Source: Acidiferrum sp963771295
Lineage (GTDB): Bacteria; Acidobacteriota; Terriglobia; Acidiferrales; UBA7541
NCBI GenBank assembly: GCA_963771295.1
Contig: CAVYTB010000009.1
Span: 248,001-312,000, forward strand
Direction of reading: 5' to 3'
DNA length: 64,000 bases
Shown: positions 16,086-26,161 of the stretch, piece after piece
Layout of the letters: each line of letters starts with the position of its first letter
How positions within the stretch are numbered: position 1 is the stretch's first letter
The notes under the pieces: model-generated
The model's input: only the letters and a program-made list of their open reading frames with translations
The model's database searches: none
What the model was told of the DNA's origin: nothing
Position numbers and translations under genes: made by a program

Positions 16086-19000
16086 CTAGTCTCCGAGTGC
16101 CGGTTGATCCGCAGCGTTGGTGATCCCGAGATGCAAGCGGTTTGCCAGCCAATCAAACGCCAGGTAAACCACCGGCGTGGTATATAGCGTAAGAATCTGA
16201 CTAAGGATCAGTCCGCCCACGATGGTAATGCCCAACGGCCGGCGAAGTTCCGAGCCTACGCCGGTACCCAATGCCAATGGCAAGCCGCCCAACAGCGCCG
16301 CCATGGTGGTCATCATGATCGGCCGGAAACGCAGCAGGCACGCCTCATAAATCGCATCCAGCGGCTTTTTTCCCTGCGTGCGCTCGGCTTCCAACGCAAA
16401 GTCGATCATCATGATGGCGTTTTTCTTCACGATGCCAATCAGCAGAATAATGCCGATCAGCGAAATGATACTGAATTCCGTCCGGCACAGCAGCAGCGCC
16501 AGGATGGCTCCCACTCCCGCAGAAGGCAGCGTCGAAAGAATCGTAATCGGATGAATGTAGCTCTCGTACAGAATTCCCAGCACGATGTACACAGTGATCA
16601 GTGCGGCGAGAATCAGCAGTGGCTCGTTCGCCAGCGAACGCAAAAACGCCGCAGCGGTGCCCTGAAAGGTCGCTTGAATGCTCGGCGGCATGCGAATGTC
16701 TTGGCGCGTCTGCTCGATCACCCTGGTCGCATCGCCAAGCGAAGCGCCGGGCGCCAGGTTGAAGGAAATCGTAACCGCCGGGAACTGGCCCTGATGATTG
16801 ATGGAGAGCGCAGCGCCTCCGGGTTCAACTCGCGTGAACGCGCTGAGCGGAACCTGTTGGCCATTCGAGGAGTGTACGTAGATATTTTTCAGCGCATCGG
16901 GATTCTGGCGGAAGTCTGGATTCACTTCCATGACCACATGGTATTGGTTCAGCTGCGTATAGATGGTGGAGACTTGCCGCTGGCCGAAAGCGTCGTAGAG
17001 AGTATTGTCGATATCGGCAGGCAGAATACCAAGGCGCGAAGCGGAATCGCGGTCAATCGTCAGCGTGGCTAGCAGGCCGTCATTCAGCTGATCCGTAGCA
17101 ACGTCGCGCAGCTCGGGTAACGATTTCAGTTTTTCCACGAAGCGCGGCGTCCAATACGCAAGCTCCTTGGGGTCCACATCCTCCAGTGAATACTGAAACT
17201 GCGTGCGCGACACGCGATCTTCCACCGTAAGGTCCTGCACCGGCTGCATGAACAGCGTAATCCCGTTGACCTTTGCCAGTTCCGGCTGCAATCGCCGGAT
17301 CACGTCTGATGCGCTGATCTTCCTTTGCTCCAGGGGTTTCAAATTGATCTGGATGCGTCCGCTATTCAGCGTGGTATTCGTTCCGTCGATTCCGATAAAC
17401 GAAGATAAGCTGGCCACCGCTGGGTCTTTCAAAATCACGTCTGCCAGCGCTTGCTGGCGATTGGCCATGGCCGTGAACGAAACGTTCTGCGCCGCTTCCG
17501 ACACGCCCAGAATCACACCGGTATCCTGCACCGGGAAAAATCCTTTGGGCACGTAGATGTAAAGCAGAATCGTTCCCACCAGCGTTGCCACGGTAACCAG
17601 CAAAGTAACGGTCCGGAAGCGCAGAACCACCTGCAGCGTCCGTCCATAAAACGCAATCACATCCTCGAACACTTTTTCGGATTTGCGATAGAACCATGTC
17701 TGTTGATTCGCCGGCTGGTGGCGCAGCAACTTCGCGCACATCATGGGCGTCAGCGTCAAAGACACGATCGCGGAAACCAGGATGGTCACCGCCAGGGTCA
17801 CTGCAAATTCGCGGAACAGCCGCCCAACGATATCCCCCATGAACAGCAACGGGATCAGCACCGCAATCAGCGATACGGTCAGCGAAACGATGGTGAAGCC
17901 GATCTGCTCGGAACCTTTCAGTGCCGCTTGCAACGGTGAGTCGCCGTCTTCGATGTAGCGGCTGATGTTCTCAATCATCACGATGGCGTCGTCGACCACG
18001 AAGCCCGTGGAAATCGTTAGCGCCATCAGCGAAAGGTTGTTCAGCGAGTAGCCGAGCAGATACATCACGCCAAATGTACCGACGATAGAAAGCGGAACCG
18101 CGATGCTGGGAATAACCGTTGCCCGGGTGCTGCGCAGAAACAAAAATATGACCATCACGACCAGCGCAATCGTCAGCAACAACGTGAATTGCACATCCGC
18201 CACCGACGCGCGAATTGTCGCGGTGCGATCCGTCAGCGTGGTCACTTGAATCGACGCCGGTAACGCCGCCTGCAACTGCGGCAGAATGTGCTTCACTCGG
18301 TCGACCACCGCAATAATATTTGCGCCGGGTTGCCGCTGAATGTTCAGAATGACCGCGGGTTGCTTGTTGGCCCAGGCCGCTTGCCAGACATTTTCAGTGC
18401 CGTCCACGGCGGTTGCCACGTCGCTCAGTCGCACGGGCGCCCCATTGCGGAACGCAATCACGATGTTGCGATAACCCTCACTGGAAAGCAGCTGATCATT
18501 TGCGCCAATCGTATATGCTTGCTGTTGCCCGTCGAATGTCCCCTTGGCTTGGTCGACGTTCGCGTTCCCCAGCGCCGTCCGCAAATCCTCCAGGCTCAGC
18601 CCATACGACGCCAGCGCCGTCGGATTCGCCTGCACTCGCACGGCAGGCCGCTGCCCGCCGCTGATGCTCACCAGCCCAACTCCCGAAAGTTGCGAAATTT
18701 TCTGCGCCAGCGTGGTGTCCGCCAGGTCTTCTACTTTTGACAACGGCAGCGTTTGCGATGTCAGCGCCAGCGTCAGAATCGGCGCGTCTGCCGGATTGAT
18801 TTTGCTGTAAACGGGAGGGTTCGGCAGATCCTTCGGCAAAAGGTTAGAAGCGGAATTTATTTCCGCTTGTACTTCCTGTTCGGCGACGTCGATGTTCAGG
18901 TCGAGATTGAACTGCAGCGTAACCAGCGAGCTGCCGAACGAACTCGTCGACGTCATTTGCAACAGCCCGGGGATTTCGCCGAAGTTGCGTTCCAGCGGCG

Positions 19001-19193
19001 CGGTCACGGAAGAAGCCATCACTTCCGGACTGGCTCCGGGATAAAAGGTTTGGACCTGGATCGTGGGGTAATCCACTTGCGGCAACGCCGAAACCGGCAA
19101 TTGCCGGTAGGCCACATAGCCCACCAGAAGGACGCCAACCATCATCAATGTGGTGGCGACCGGCCGCAAAATAAACGGCCGTGACGGATTCAT
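16086..19193 (-). CDS. mdtB: RND multidrug efflux pump inner-membrane subunit, MdtB type
   Basis: The protein has 1035 residues, begins MNPSRPFILRPVATTLMMVG, and has the twelve-helix RND plan with TM4 GFVVDDAIVMIENI containing the proton-relay Asp pair. It is clearly paralogous to the next gene at 12963, sharing the blocks ALPQVDYPTI and YQLLGILYESYIHP-like segments. Its ATG overlaps the TGA of the adaptor gene as ATGA, indicating translational coupling. Together with the adaptor and MdtC-type genes it forms a proton-driven tripartite exporter. Substrate range (drugs, bile-salt-like compounds, metals) cannot be read from sequence. Confidence 0.9.
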   Translation of the reverse strand: MNPSRPFILRPVATTLMMVGVLLVGYVAYRQLPVSALPQVDYPTIQVQTFYPGASPEVMASSVTAPLERNFGEIPGLLQMTSTSSFGSSLVTLQFNLDLNIDVAEQEVQAEINSASNLLPKDLPNPPVYSKINPADAPILTLALTSQTLPLSKVEDLADTTLAQKISQLSGVGLVSISGGQRPAVRVQANPTALASYGLSLEDLRTALGNANVDQAKGTFDGQQQAYTIGANDQLLSSEGYRNIVIAFRNGAPVRLSDVATAVDGTENVWQAAWANKQPAVILNIQRQPGANIIAVVDRVKHILPQLQAALPASIQVTTLTDRTATIRASVADVQFTLLLTIALVVMVIFLFLRSTRATVIPSIAVPLSIVGTFGVMYLLGYSLNNLSLMALTISTGFVVDDAIVMIENISRYIEDGDSPLQAALKGSEQIGFTIVSLTVSLIAVLIPLLFMGDIVGRLFREFAVTLAVTILVSAIVSLTLTPMMCAKLLRHQPANQQTWFYRKSEKVFEDVIAFYGRTLQVVLRFRTVTLLVTVATLVGTILLYIYVPKGFFPVQDTGVILGVSEAAQNVSFTAMANRQQALADVILKDPAVASLSSFIGIDGTNTTLNSGRIQINLKPLEQRKISASDVIRRLQPELAKVNGITLFMQPVQDLTVEDRVSRTQFQYSLEDVDPKELAYWTPRFVEKLKSLPELRDVATDQLNDGLLATLTIDRDSASRLGILPADIDNTLYDAFGQRQVSTIYTQLNQYHVVMEVNPDFRQNPDALKNIYVHSSNGQQVPLSAFTRVEPGGAALSINHQGQFPAVTISFNLAPGASLGDATRVIEQTRQDIRMPPSIQATFQGTAAAFLRSLANEPLLILAALITVYIVLGILYESYIHPITILSTLPSAGVGAILALLLCRTEFSIISLIGIILLIGIVKKNAIMMIDFALEAERTQGKKPLDAIYEACLLRFRPIMMTTMAALLGGLPLALGTGVGSELRRPLGITIVGGLILSQILTLYTTPVVYLAFDWLANRLHLGITNAADQPALGD

Positions 19194-20512
19194 CGAGCAG
19201 GTCCTCCACCCGGTGAGGCGAAGGAAGAATTGCCGGCTGTGGCCGCTGCACCCGAAGATGCAGCCCCGGTTGGCGCGGTCCTTGGCTCTACCTTGCTGCC
19301 GTCCTGTAACTTATCCTGGCCATCGGTAACAACCACCTCGCCCGCCGCCAGGCCCTTGGCAATACCGGTAACGTTTCCGTTTGTTTCCGCCACTGTCAAA
19401 TTGCGCACCTTCACGGTGTTGTCGGGTCCCACGGCAAACACGTAAATTCCATGCGAACCCCGCAGGATCGCCGATGTCGGCACAATCACCACATTCTTCT
19501 TGGTATCCACCAGCAAGTGCACATTCACAAATTGATTGGGAAACAGCGAATTGTCCGCATTACTGAAAATCGATTTCAGTTTATATGTGCCGGTGGTCGG
19601 ATCGATCTGGTTATCAATGGTCAAAAGTTTTCCGGCCGCGATCTTCGATGTATTGTCGCGATCGTACGCGTCCACGGAAAGTTCCTGCCCGTTCCGCAGC
19701 CTCGAATACACGGCGGGAAGTTGATCTTGCGGCAGACTGAACACCACCGCGATCGGCTGCACCTCAGTGATTACCAGCAGGCCGTTGGCATCCGACGCAT
19801 GCACCATGTTTCCCGAATCCACCAGCCGCAACCCCACGCGCCCACTGATCGGCGCGGTAATCCGGCAATACGCAATATTCAGCTTCGCATTATCGATGTT
19901 GGCTTGGTCTGTCTGGATCGCGCCATCAAATTGCCCAACCGAGGCCCCCTGCGTATCCAATTGTTGCTGCGGGATCACTCCTTCTTTGAACAGCAGTTTG
20001 TACCGCTCCAAATTGACTTCCGCATCTTTGCGCGCCGCCACGTCTTTGGCCAACTGGCCTTGCGCCTGTTCCAACTGAACCTTGTACGGTCGCGAATCGA
20101 TTTCCGCCAGCAAGTCCCCTTGCTTTACGAATTGCCCTTCTTTGAACGCGACGTTCGTCAGCTCCCCATCAATCCTCGTCCGCACCGTGACCGTATTGAG
20201 CGCCGTTACCGTTCCCAGCCCGTTGTAAAAAACCGGCAAGTCCCCTTTCGTCGCCGTAGCCACCACCACCGGCACAACAAAATTGCCTGGCGCTCCCCCA
20301 AGTCCTCCAGCCCCTGGCGCTGCGCCTGCCGTCGCCGACGAAGCAGTTTGCGATCCCCGGGCGCGTACGTACCACAGTCCCGCCACAATTACTCCAACTA
20401 CCACCAGCCAAACCCACCAGCGATTTTTCGCTGGGCCGCCGGACTCCAAGGAAACCGTTGAAGTTGAAGATGCGCGGGTTTGCGGCGCATCCACTGTGTC
20501 GTAAGGGGCCAT
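19190..20512 (-). CDS. mdtA: RND efflux periplasmic adaptor subunit, MdtA type
   Basis: The protein has 440 residues. A cytoplasmic Ser/Thr-rich start is followed by one membrane anchor (WWVWLVVVGVIVAGLWYV, about residues 32-49). Then come the adaptor modules: lipoyl/barrel-sandwich (GTVTALNTVTVRTRIDGEL, GDLLAEID), an alpha-helical hairpin (QLEQAQGQLAKDVAARKDAE), and beta-barrel and membrane-proximal domains (GIYVFAVGPDNTVKVRNL). This is the HlyD/MFP family bridging the inner-membrane RND pump to an outer-membrane channel. A Gly/Ala/Ser-rich C-terminal tail is low complexity. It is the first gene of the mdtABC-type operon. Confidence 0.9.
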   Translation of the reverse strand: MAPYDTVDAPQTRASSTSTVSLESGGPAKNRWWVWLVVVGVIVAGLWYVRARGSQTASSATAGAAPGAGGLGGAPGNFVVPVVVATATKGDLPVFYNGLGTVTALNTVTVRTRIDGELTNVAFKEGQFVKQGDLLAEIDSRPYKVQLEQAQGQLAKDVAARKDAEVNLERYKLLFKEGVIPQQQLDTQGASVGQFDGAIQTDQANIDNAKLNIAYCRITAPISGRVGLRLVDSGNMVHASDANGLLVITEVQPIAVVFSLPQDQLPAVYSRLRNGQELSVDAYDRDNTSKIAAGKLLTIDNQIDPTTGTYKLKSIFSNADNSLFPNQFVNVHLLVDTKKNVVIVPTSAILRGSHGIYVFAVGPDNTVKVRNLTVAETNGNVTGIAKGLAAGEVVVTDGQDKLQDGSKVEPRTAPTGAASSGAAATAGNSSFASPGGGPAR

Positions 20513-20821
20513 TCCCTGAAACTCCTCTATTTTGAAGCCGCACGGGGCGAGTTATCCGCGGATAGTACCAGGGCTCGCCAGTAAGCGTGGTGGCGGGAAA
20601 TTACTCCGTAAAAACACCTATCGGTACGCACCTAGACCTATCATTTGGACGGCCCGGAAGGTCAAACGGTTACTCTGATTTCGCCCGGGCCCGGCTGATA
20701 AGCCTCATTCGACCATAGCACAAAACCCGGTGCATTAACCCCTCGTCCGTCGTAAACTGGCTCTGCTGCGAGCATCACACCGCGTTGCTTACGTCCATTT
20801 CACTTCGAAGGGATCATCAAG
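20513..20821. other. Divergent intergenic region between the mdtABC operon and cytochrome c
   Basis: About 310 bp without a gene. It must hold the start signals for both directions, but no strong promoter pair or palindrome is obvious. The motif ACCTA/ACCTAT recurs three times near 20614-20642 (ACACCTAT, GCACCTAG, GACCTATC) and might be a binding site. GAAGGGA at 20807-20813 is the ribosome site of the cytochrome gene. Confidence 0.4.
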
Positions 20822-21403
20822 ATGGTCAAGGGCATCATCGTAGGGATTTTTCTCGGGCTCCTGCTTGCTCTTGCCGGCGCCTACTATTATTTCTCTTCTG
20901 GCCGAGCCCCGGTAGCCGTCACTGCGCCGGAAATGCCGCTGGAACGCAAGTTTGCAGGCATGGCCCTGCACAGCTATTTGGACAAACTGCCCCACCCCAA
21001 TCCGCCAGTGCCCCAAGAGGAAGCTACCTTCCTCGCAGGTGCCAAAGTTTATAAAGAGCACTGCGCGGTTTGCCACGGGCTGCCCGGCGAACCGAAGTCG
21101 GTGATTGCGGCAGGTATGTTCCCCTCCCCGCCACACCTGTTTCATGGCACGGGCGTTACGGACGACGAACCTTGGGAGACTTACTGGAAGGTAGCCAACG
21201 GCATTCGCATGAGCGGCATGCCCGGCTTCAAGGACCGCCTGAGTGAAACGCAGATGTGGCAGGTTAGCGTCCTGGTGAAAAACGCCGACAAAATTTCGCC
21301 GTCGGTGAAAGCAGAATTGGCGCCGGGGCCTGGCACAGCGGTGTCGGTTCCCTTGGTTCCAAGTGGCACTCCCACCACGCCCGAGCACGTTCACGATCAC
21401 TGA
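20822..21403 (+). CDS. Membrane-anchored c-type cytochrome
   Basis: The protein has 193 residues. An N-terminal hydrophobic segment (IIVGIFLGLLLALAGAYYYF, residues about 5-24) lacks an obvious cleavage site and is probably an anchor facing the periplasm. One heme-binding motif CAVCH is at residues 81-85 inside EHCAVCHGLPGEP. A later GIRMSGMPGF supplies the distal Met ligand of a class I cytochrome c. The tail is Pro/Thr/His-rich (TTPEHVHDH). It probably carries electrons in the periplasm. No oxidoreductase gene adjoins it, so the partner is unknown. A strong hairpin terminator follows. Confidence 0.88.
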   Translation: MVKGIIVGIFLGLLLALAGAYYYFSSGRAPVAVTAPEMPLERKFAGMALHSYLDKLPHPNPPVPQEEATFLAGAKVYKEHCAVCHGLPGEPKSVIAAGMFPSPPHLFHGTGVTDDEPWETYWKVANGIRMSGMPGFKDRLSETQMWQVSVLVKNADKISPSVKAELAPGPGTAVSVPLVPSGTPTTPEHVHDH

Positions 21404-21450
21404 TCGTCGATGGTCTGGAATTTTCCGTAGCTTCTGGTAGGACTCGAAAG

Positions 21451-21492
21451 CGCCGTCTGAACGTCGATTCGCTCAGACGGCGTTTCCGTTTC
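21451..21492 (+). terminator. Rho-independent terminator after cytochrome c
   Basis: A perfect 10-bp stem CGCCGTCTGA (21451-21460) and TCAGACGGCG (21473-21482) has a 12-base loop and is followed by TTTCCGTTTC. It separates the plus-strand cytochrome gene from the convergent PEP-CTERM gene ending at 21501. Confidence 0.75.
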
Positions 21493-21500
21493 AGAATCGA

Positions 21501-22457
21501 TTACGCGGCAGTGCGCGCACGGCGCATACGCCATGTGCACAACAGTCCCAAACTCAGCAATGCCAACGAGCTTGGTTCCGGCACGCCCGGAGGCGGCGGT
21601 GCGTCGCCTGCTGGCAGGTCTATCGCGAAGACCACAGCGCTGAGCGCGTCGTCAAAACCCGGATCCAGCGTGATGTGCAGCGAATTCGAACCCGGTGAGA
21701 GAAACGATGTAATGTCGAAAGTTTCAACGTCCGTCAGGCTGCCATTGCTTACTCCCGCGCCTGGCGCCCGCGGCGATGATCCCTGGAAGATCCCACCGGT
21801 AGCGAGGGCAGTTCCGTTTATCCGCAGAGTGCCGTCATCGTTCGGGCTGAAGTCCTGGCCGTCGGACACGTACATCGTCAAAAACGCGCTACCACCGCTG
21901 TACTTAATGCCCGAAAGCGTGGCGTCCCACCCGGCAGGATCAAAAGAGCTGGCAAAGTTTGAATCGTTTCCTTCAAACAGAACCACGTCGCGTTTACCGG
22001 TGCTCAGGCCGGTGTTGAAAAATGTAAACAGCGCCGCGCCATTCACTTGCGCGTTCGGCTTCTGAAAATTACTTAGCGCCACAGTCCCGTTTCCGGTCAC
22101 GATGGACGTGACGTCCGCCCGGTATGCCTGACTGTTCAAGGAACCCCAAAAGTTGTCCTGAGAGAACCCTATATTCGTTCCCGTCACGGATTGACCGCCA
22201 ACCGTAACACTGGCATTCGCGGTCGGGTCCGTCGAGTTCGTTGGGCCGTGCCAGAACAGCAGCGACTGCGTCACCGTTCCGGTAATTCCGGAGACCGTGA
22301 GGTCGCCAGCACCAACATCGCGCAATCCAATGTCGGAAGTCACAAAATTCGTATTGAACACCGTCTGCGCGTAAGTGATCTGATTTGCATTAGCTGAGGC
22401 ACACAAAGCCAATGCAAGTAACGCAAAAACACAGGTCCCGGTAATCTTTAATTTCAT
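21501..22457 (-). CDS. PEP-CTERM sorting domain protein
   Basis: The protein has 318 residues with a clear signal peptide (MKLKITGTCVFALLALALCA, then SANA before cleavage). The body is rich in Gly, Ser, Thr and Asn and looks beta-stranded, as in surface or exopolysaccharide-associated proteins. The C-terminus has the full sorting signal: a Pro run, VPEP at residues about 292-295, a hydrophobic helix (SLALLSLGLLCTW) and a basic end (RMRRARTAA). Such proteins are processed by an exosortase and released to the surface, and no exosortase gene is in the window. The start is ATG with CGGAGA upstream. It forms a single-gene unit. Confidence 0.88.
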   Translation of the reverse strand: MKLKITGTCVFALLALALCASANANQITYAQTVFNTNFVTSDIGLRDVGAGDLTVSGITGTVTQSLLFWHGPTNSTDPTANASVTVGGQSVTGTNIGFSQDNFWGSLNSQAYRADVTSIVTGNGTVALSNFQKPNAQVNGAALFTFFNTGLSTGKRDVVLFEGNDSNFASSFDPAGWDATLSGIKYSGGSAFLTMYVSDGQDFSPNDDGTLRINGTALATGGIFQGSSPRAPGAGVSNGSLTDVETFDITSFLSPGSNSLHITLDPGFDDALSAVVFAIDLPAGDAPPPPGVPEPSSLALLSLGLLCTWRMRRARTAA

Positions 22458-22584
22458 GGGCTGTTCTCCGTCGCTGTCGGAAAGGCTGAGAATGCGAGTC
22501 CGACCTGGTTGCTCGCGCCCAGGTCGAATTACTCGGGGCGGCGCGGAGTGTACACCGGAAAATTTTTTCCTGCAAGCCTAAAAT

Positions 22585-23841
22585 TCAGCTTCTGGTAAGG
22601 GTGTCCGCCCGCCTGAGCTCGGGGAATAGCCAGGCCCACAACACCACCACCAGAATCGTCCCGGCCCCGCCCAGTACCACGGCCGGTACCGCCCCGAGCC
22701 ATTGCGCGGCCAGGCCCGACTCAAATTCGCCCAGCTCGTTGGAAGCGCCGATAAAAATCATGTCCACGGCATTGACGCGCCCGCGCATCGCGTCTGGCGT
22801 CTCTATCTGAATGAGTACCCCGCGAACGATCACGCTGACCATATCCGCGGCGCCGACAAAGAACAGCGAGAGCAGCGAGAGCGGCAAGCTGCGCGAGAAT
22901 CCGAAGACCATCGTGAACACGCCAAAGCCGCCGACGCACCACAGCATGGTGGCTCCGGCGCGCTTGCGGATCGGCTGGTAGGCCAACAGCAGCGCCATTA
23001 CCGCGGCACCGATTCCCGGCGCACTGCGCAGCAGGCCCAGGCCCCACGGACCCGTGTTCAGTATCTCTTTGGCGTACACCGGAAGCAGCGCCACAGCTCC
23101 GCCCAGCAGCACTGCGAACAGATCGAGCGAGATCGATCCGAACACGATCTTGTGCTGCCAAATATAGCGAAAGCCGGCAAATACGGTGTTCAGTGTGAAC
23201 GGCTCTCGCGGACGCGGCTTCCATTGTGTATGGATGCGCAGCGTAACCAGTACGGCGATCACCCCGGCAAATGCGGCCGTTGCGTAAACCGCCGCCGGGC
23301 CGCGAAAAAACGCGTAAAGAATTCCTCCCATCGCGGGGCCCAGAATCGTGGCGAACTGAAAGATGCTGGAGTTCCACGCGACGGCGTTTTGAAACTGCTC
23401 TTCGGGCACCAGTTGCGGCAGAAGCGCGCGGCTTGCCGGCATGCTGAAGCTCCGCACCGCGCCCACCAGAAACAGCACCGCGAAAATCGGCGTCACCGAC
23501 CCGGACCGATGCAATTTTTCCACGTTCAACGTCAGCACCAGCAACAGCGCCGAACAAAACGCGAATCCCACGTAGCACAGGGTCAACAATCGACGCCGGT
23601 CGAACCGGTCCGTCACGTGCCCCGCCACCAGAAACAGCAATACCCCTGGCAGGAATTGCACTAACCCGGTGAGCCCCAAGTCCAGCGGCCGATGTGTGAT
23701 TTCATACACCTGCCAGCCCACTGCCACCGACTGCATCTCGGTGCAGAACACAATGCAAAAACGCGCTATTTGATATTGGCGAAATCCGGAAAACTGGAAG
23801 GCGGCGGCGCCTGCGGTCAGCGGCTGTTCGGTAGTCGCCAT
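22585..23841 (-). CDS. MFS exporter of the EntS-like (MFS_3) group
   Basis: This is 418 residues with about twelve membrane helices. Landmarks are RQYQIARFCIVFCTEMQSVAVGWQVYEIT at the first helix, GHVTDRFDRRRLL as the MFS loop 2-3 motif, FQNAVAWNSSIFQFATILGPAMGG in helix 5, and a late DAMRGRVNAVDMIFIG. This pattern matches the MFS_3/enterobactin-exporter-like family, many members of which export siderophores or drugs. No siderophore biosynthesis genes are nearby, so the substrate is open. The ribosome site GAGGA abuts the ATG, so initiation may be weak. Confidence 0.85.
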   Translation of the reverse strand: MATTEQPLTAGAAAFQFSGFRQYQIARFCIVFCTEMQSVAVGWQVYEITHRPLDLGLTGLVQFLPGVLLFLVAGHVTDRFDRRRLLTLCYVGFAFCSALLLVLTLNVEKLHRSGSVTPIFAVLFLVGAVRSFSMPASRALLPQLVPEEQFQNAVAWNSSIFQFATILGPAMGGILYAFFRGPAAVYATAAFAGVIAVLVTLRIHTQWKPRPREPFTLNTVFAGFRYIWQHKIVFGSISLDLFAVLLGGAVALLPVYAKEILNTGPWGLGLLRSAPGIGAAVMALLLAYQPIRKRAGATMLWCVGGFGVFTMVFGFSRSLPLSLLSLFFVGAADMVSVIVRGVLIQIETPDAMRGRVNAVDMIFIGASNELGEFESGLAAQWLGAVPAVVLGGAGTILVVVLWAWLFPELRRADTLTRS

Positions 23842-23987
23842 TCCTCATTTTGCCACAACTTGGCCTTTCGCCCGAGGCTCCCTGGCATTCGGAAGCGCCG
23901 CCTAAATCAGCGATCTCCCTACAAGGGTCTCTGTATATAGATGTCCCGGCTCTTCTTCTTAAACTGTTTGTCTGGCGGGGGTCAGTC

Positions 23988-25910
23988 GTGTCCGGAATTG
24001 TCGGCTGCGTTCGAAAAGACTGGCCACTTGGCGAAGCTGCCGCGCTGCGCATGCGCGACAGTTTGCTGCATCGAGGACCCGACGATGCCGGTCTCTGGAG
24101 TTCCCCTGCGGATGGCGTGATGCTCGGCAGTCGCCGCCTGTCCATTCTCGACCGTTCCCCTCGCGGCCATCAGCCCATGCGCGACCACACCGGCAACTTG
24201 ACCATCTGTTTCAATGGCGAAATCTACAATGGATGGAGTTGCGCGACGAACTCAAAGCCTACCCATTCCGTTCCGACACCGATACCGAGGTACTCCTCGC
24301 TGCCCACGCTCGATGGGGAACCGAGTGTCTCAACTTCCTGAATGGCATGTTCGCTTTCGCCATTTGGGACGCGCAGCGCAAGCAACTCTTCGCCGCTCGC
24401 GACCGCTTCGGCGAAAAGCCGTTCTACTACTTCCGCCGTCGCGGCACTTTTCTTTTTGCCTCCGAAATGAAAGCGCTTTTCGCTTCCGGCCTGGTTCCCA
24501 CCGAACCCAACCTCGGCCCCATTTACCGTTATCTCGCCTACGCCGAGACAGACGCATCCGCGGAAACTTTCTTTCGCGATGTCGCCGCTTTGGAGCCGGC
24601 GCACGCACTTCTTTATTCTCCCGGAAACGATTCCCTGAAAACCTGGCAATACTGGGACATTGATCCCGATGCCACGATTCGCTATCCCGATGAAGCCTCC
24701 TACTCCGAACATTTCCTGCATTTATTGAACGATAGCGTAGAGCTTCGTCTGCGCTCCGACGTCACTGTGGGTTCGTGCCTCTCCGGCGGATTGGATTCTT
24801 CCACCATCGTCAGCCTCGTTGCCTCGCAGCGAAACCATGACCGCCAACTCACATTCTCTTCCGGTTCCGACGATCCGGCCTTGGATCAGGGCTCCTACCT
24901 TCGCTCGGTTTCCCAGCAGTTTTCCACCACCAATGTCGAGGTTTGTCCCGACCCTCTTCGCCTTGTCGATGAGCTTGACTCCTTCGTGCGCCACCAGGAG
25001 CATCCCTCTCTCTGTGGCAGCGTGTATGCCCAGTGGTGCGTCATGAGGCAGGCGCGCGATTCTAATGTCGCCGTGCTTCTCGATAGCCAGGGTGGCAACG
25101 AACATCTGGCGGGTTATCAGCATACCCGCGGCGCTTATTTCAAGGATCTGTTGTCGCACTCCCGGTGGCGCGAGTTCAAGAAATCTGCCGCCGCCTATTT
25201 GCGACAGTCAGGGGCCGGAAGTTTTGCGAGTGTTCTCGTTCCTCATCTGCCACAAGCCGTGCGGCAGATTATCCACTCCGTGTCCGCGTCTCTTTCCATT
25301 CACGATAATTTCGCGCGTTCGGCGCTTAGCCCGCCCACCGCCGTTCCCACTCGTTTTGCCAGTTCCGTCCACAACGAACTGTATCGCCAGCTCCGCTCCT
25401 CCATGCTTCCGAAACTTTTGCGTTTCGCCGATCGCAGTTCCATGGCTTTTTCCCGCGAAGTGCGTCTGCCTTTTCTGGATCATCGCATCGCCGAATATCT
25501 CTTCGCCGTTCCCGAAACTCTCAAAATCAACGGCACAACTGCTAAAGTGATTCTGCGCCAGGCCGCGCAAGGCAGAATCCCCGACAATCTCTTGCACCGC
25601 AACGACAGAAAAGAGTTCGAGATTCCTCAAAGCGCCTGGTTGCTCGGTCCGCTGGGCCGAGGGCATCCTCAACTCTTCTGAATTGCGGCAGCGCGGCTGG
25701 ATTGATCCGTCGATGGCCCAGCAGGTCTGGAAACAATTTCTGAATCGTCCCGCCAGATACCACAGTCTGATCTTCCGCTGCCTGTCCCTGGAAACTTGGG
25801 CCCGAGTATTTCTCAAACCAGGAAATTCGTGGCTGGAACCCGCGGCTCAAACTCGCGGCTGCTTTGACTTCCGCGCCGCGAGCGATTCCGTCCTCATCTC
25901 CGAACTTTAG
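23988..25910 (+). pseudogene. asnB: Asparagine synthetase (glutamine-hydrolysing) remnant with two frameshifts
   Basis: Three pieces together spell a full AsnB-like protein. Piece 1 (GTG 23988 to 24230) reads VSGIVGC, HRGPDDAG and NGEIYN of the class II glutaminase domain. Piece 2 continues in another frame from 24233 (MELRDELKA, RDRFGEKPFYY, SGGLDSS ATP-pyrophosphatase loop) to a stop at 25681. Piece 3 returns to the first frame at about 25659 (EGILNSSELRQRGW) and ends at 25910. The breaks lie at 24231-24232 and about 25653-25658. The nucleophile Cys that normally follows the initiator Met is Ser here (codon TCC at 23991), which should abolish glutamine hydrolysis. A GGCGGGGG site precedes the GTG. 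Decay is the simplest reading. Confidence 0.85.
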
Positions 25911-26161
25911 TAGCTACAGTTCCCGAACATATTTTTTACGCTTCGCGCTGGGTTTCTTAGTCGCAATCGCATAAGATTCCTGCTGAGTAGAAACCAAACA
26001 AGCTACCGGCAAACATAAACGATTCGGTGCGATGCAGGTGCAGCAGTCCGCCGTTCCAAGCCGCGCGCTCCAGCTTGAAGCACGCTCGCAGATTCCTTAC
26101 CGCAACAATCCGGGCGAACTCGCTGCGATTCTCGCCTGATTATCGCCACTTCGGAGGCCCG

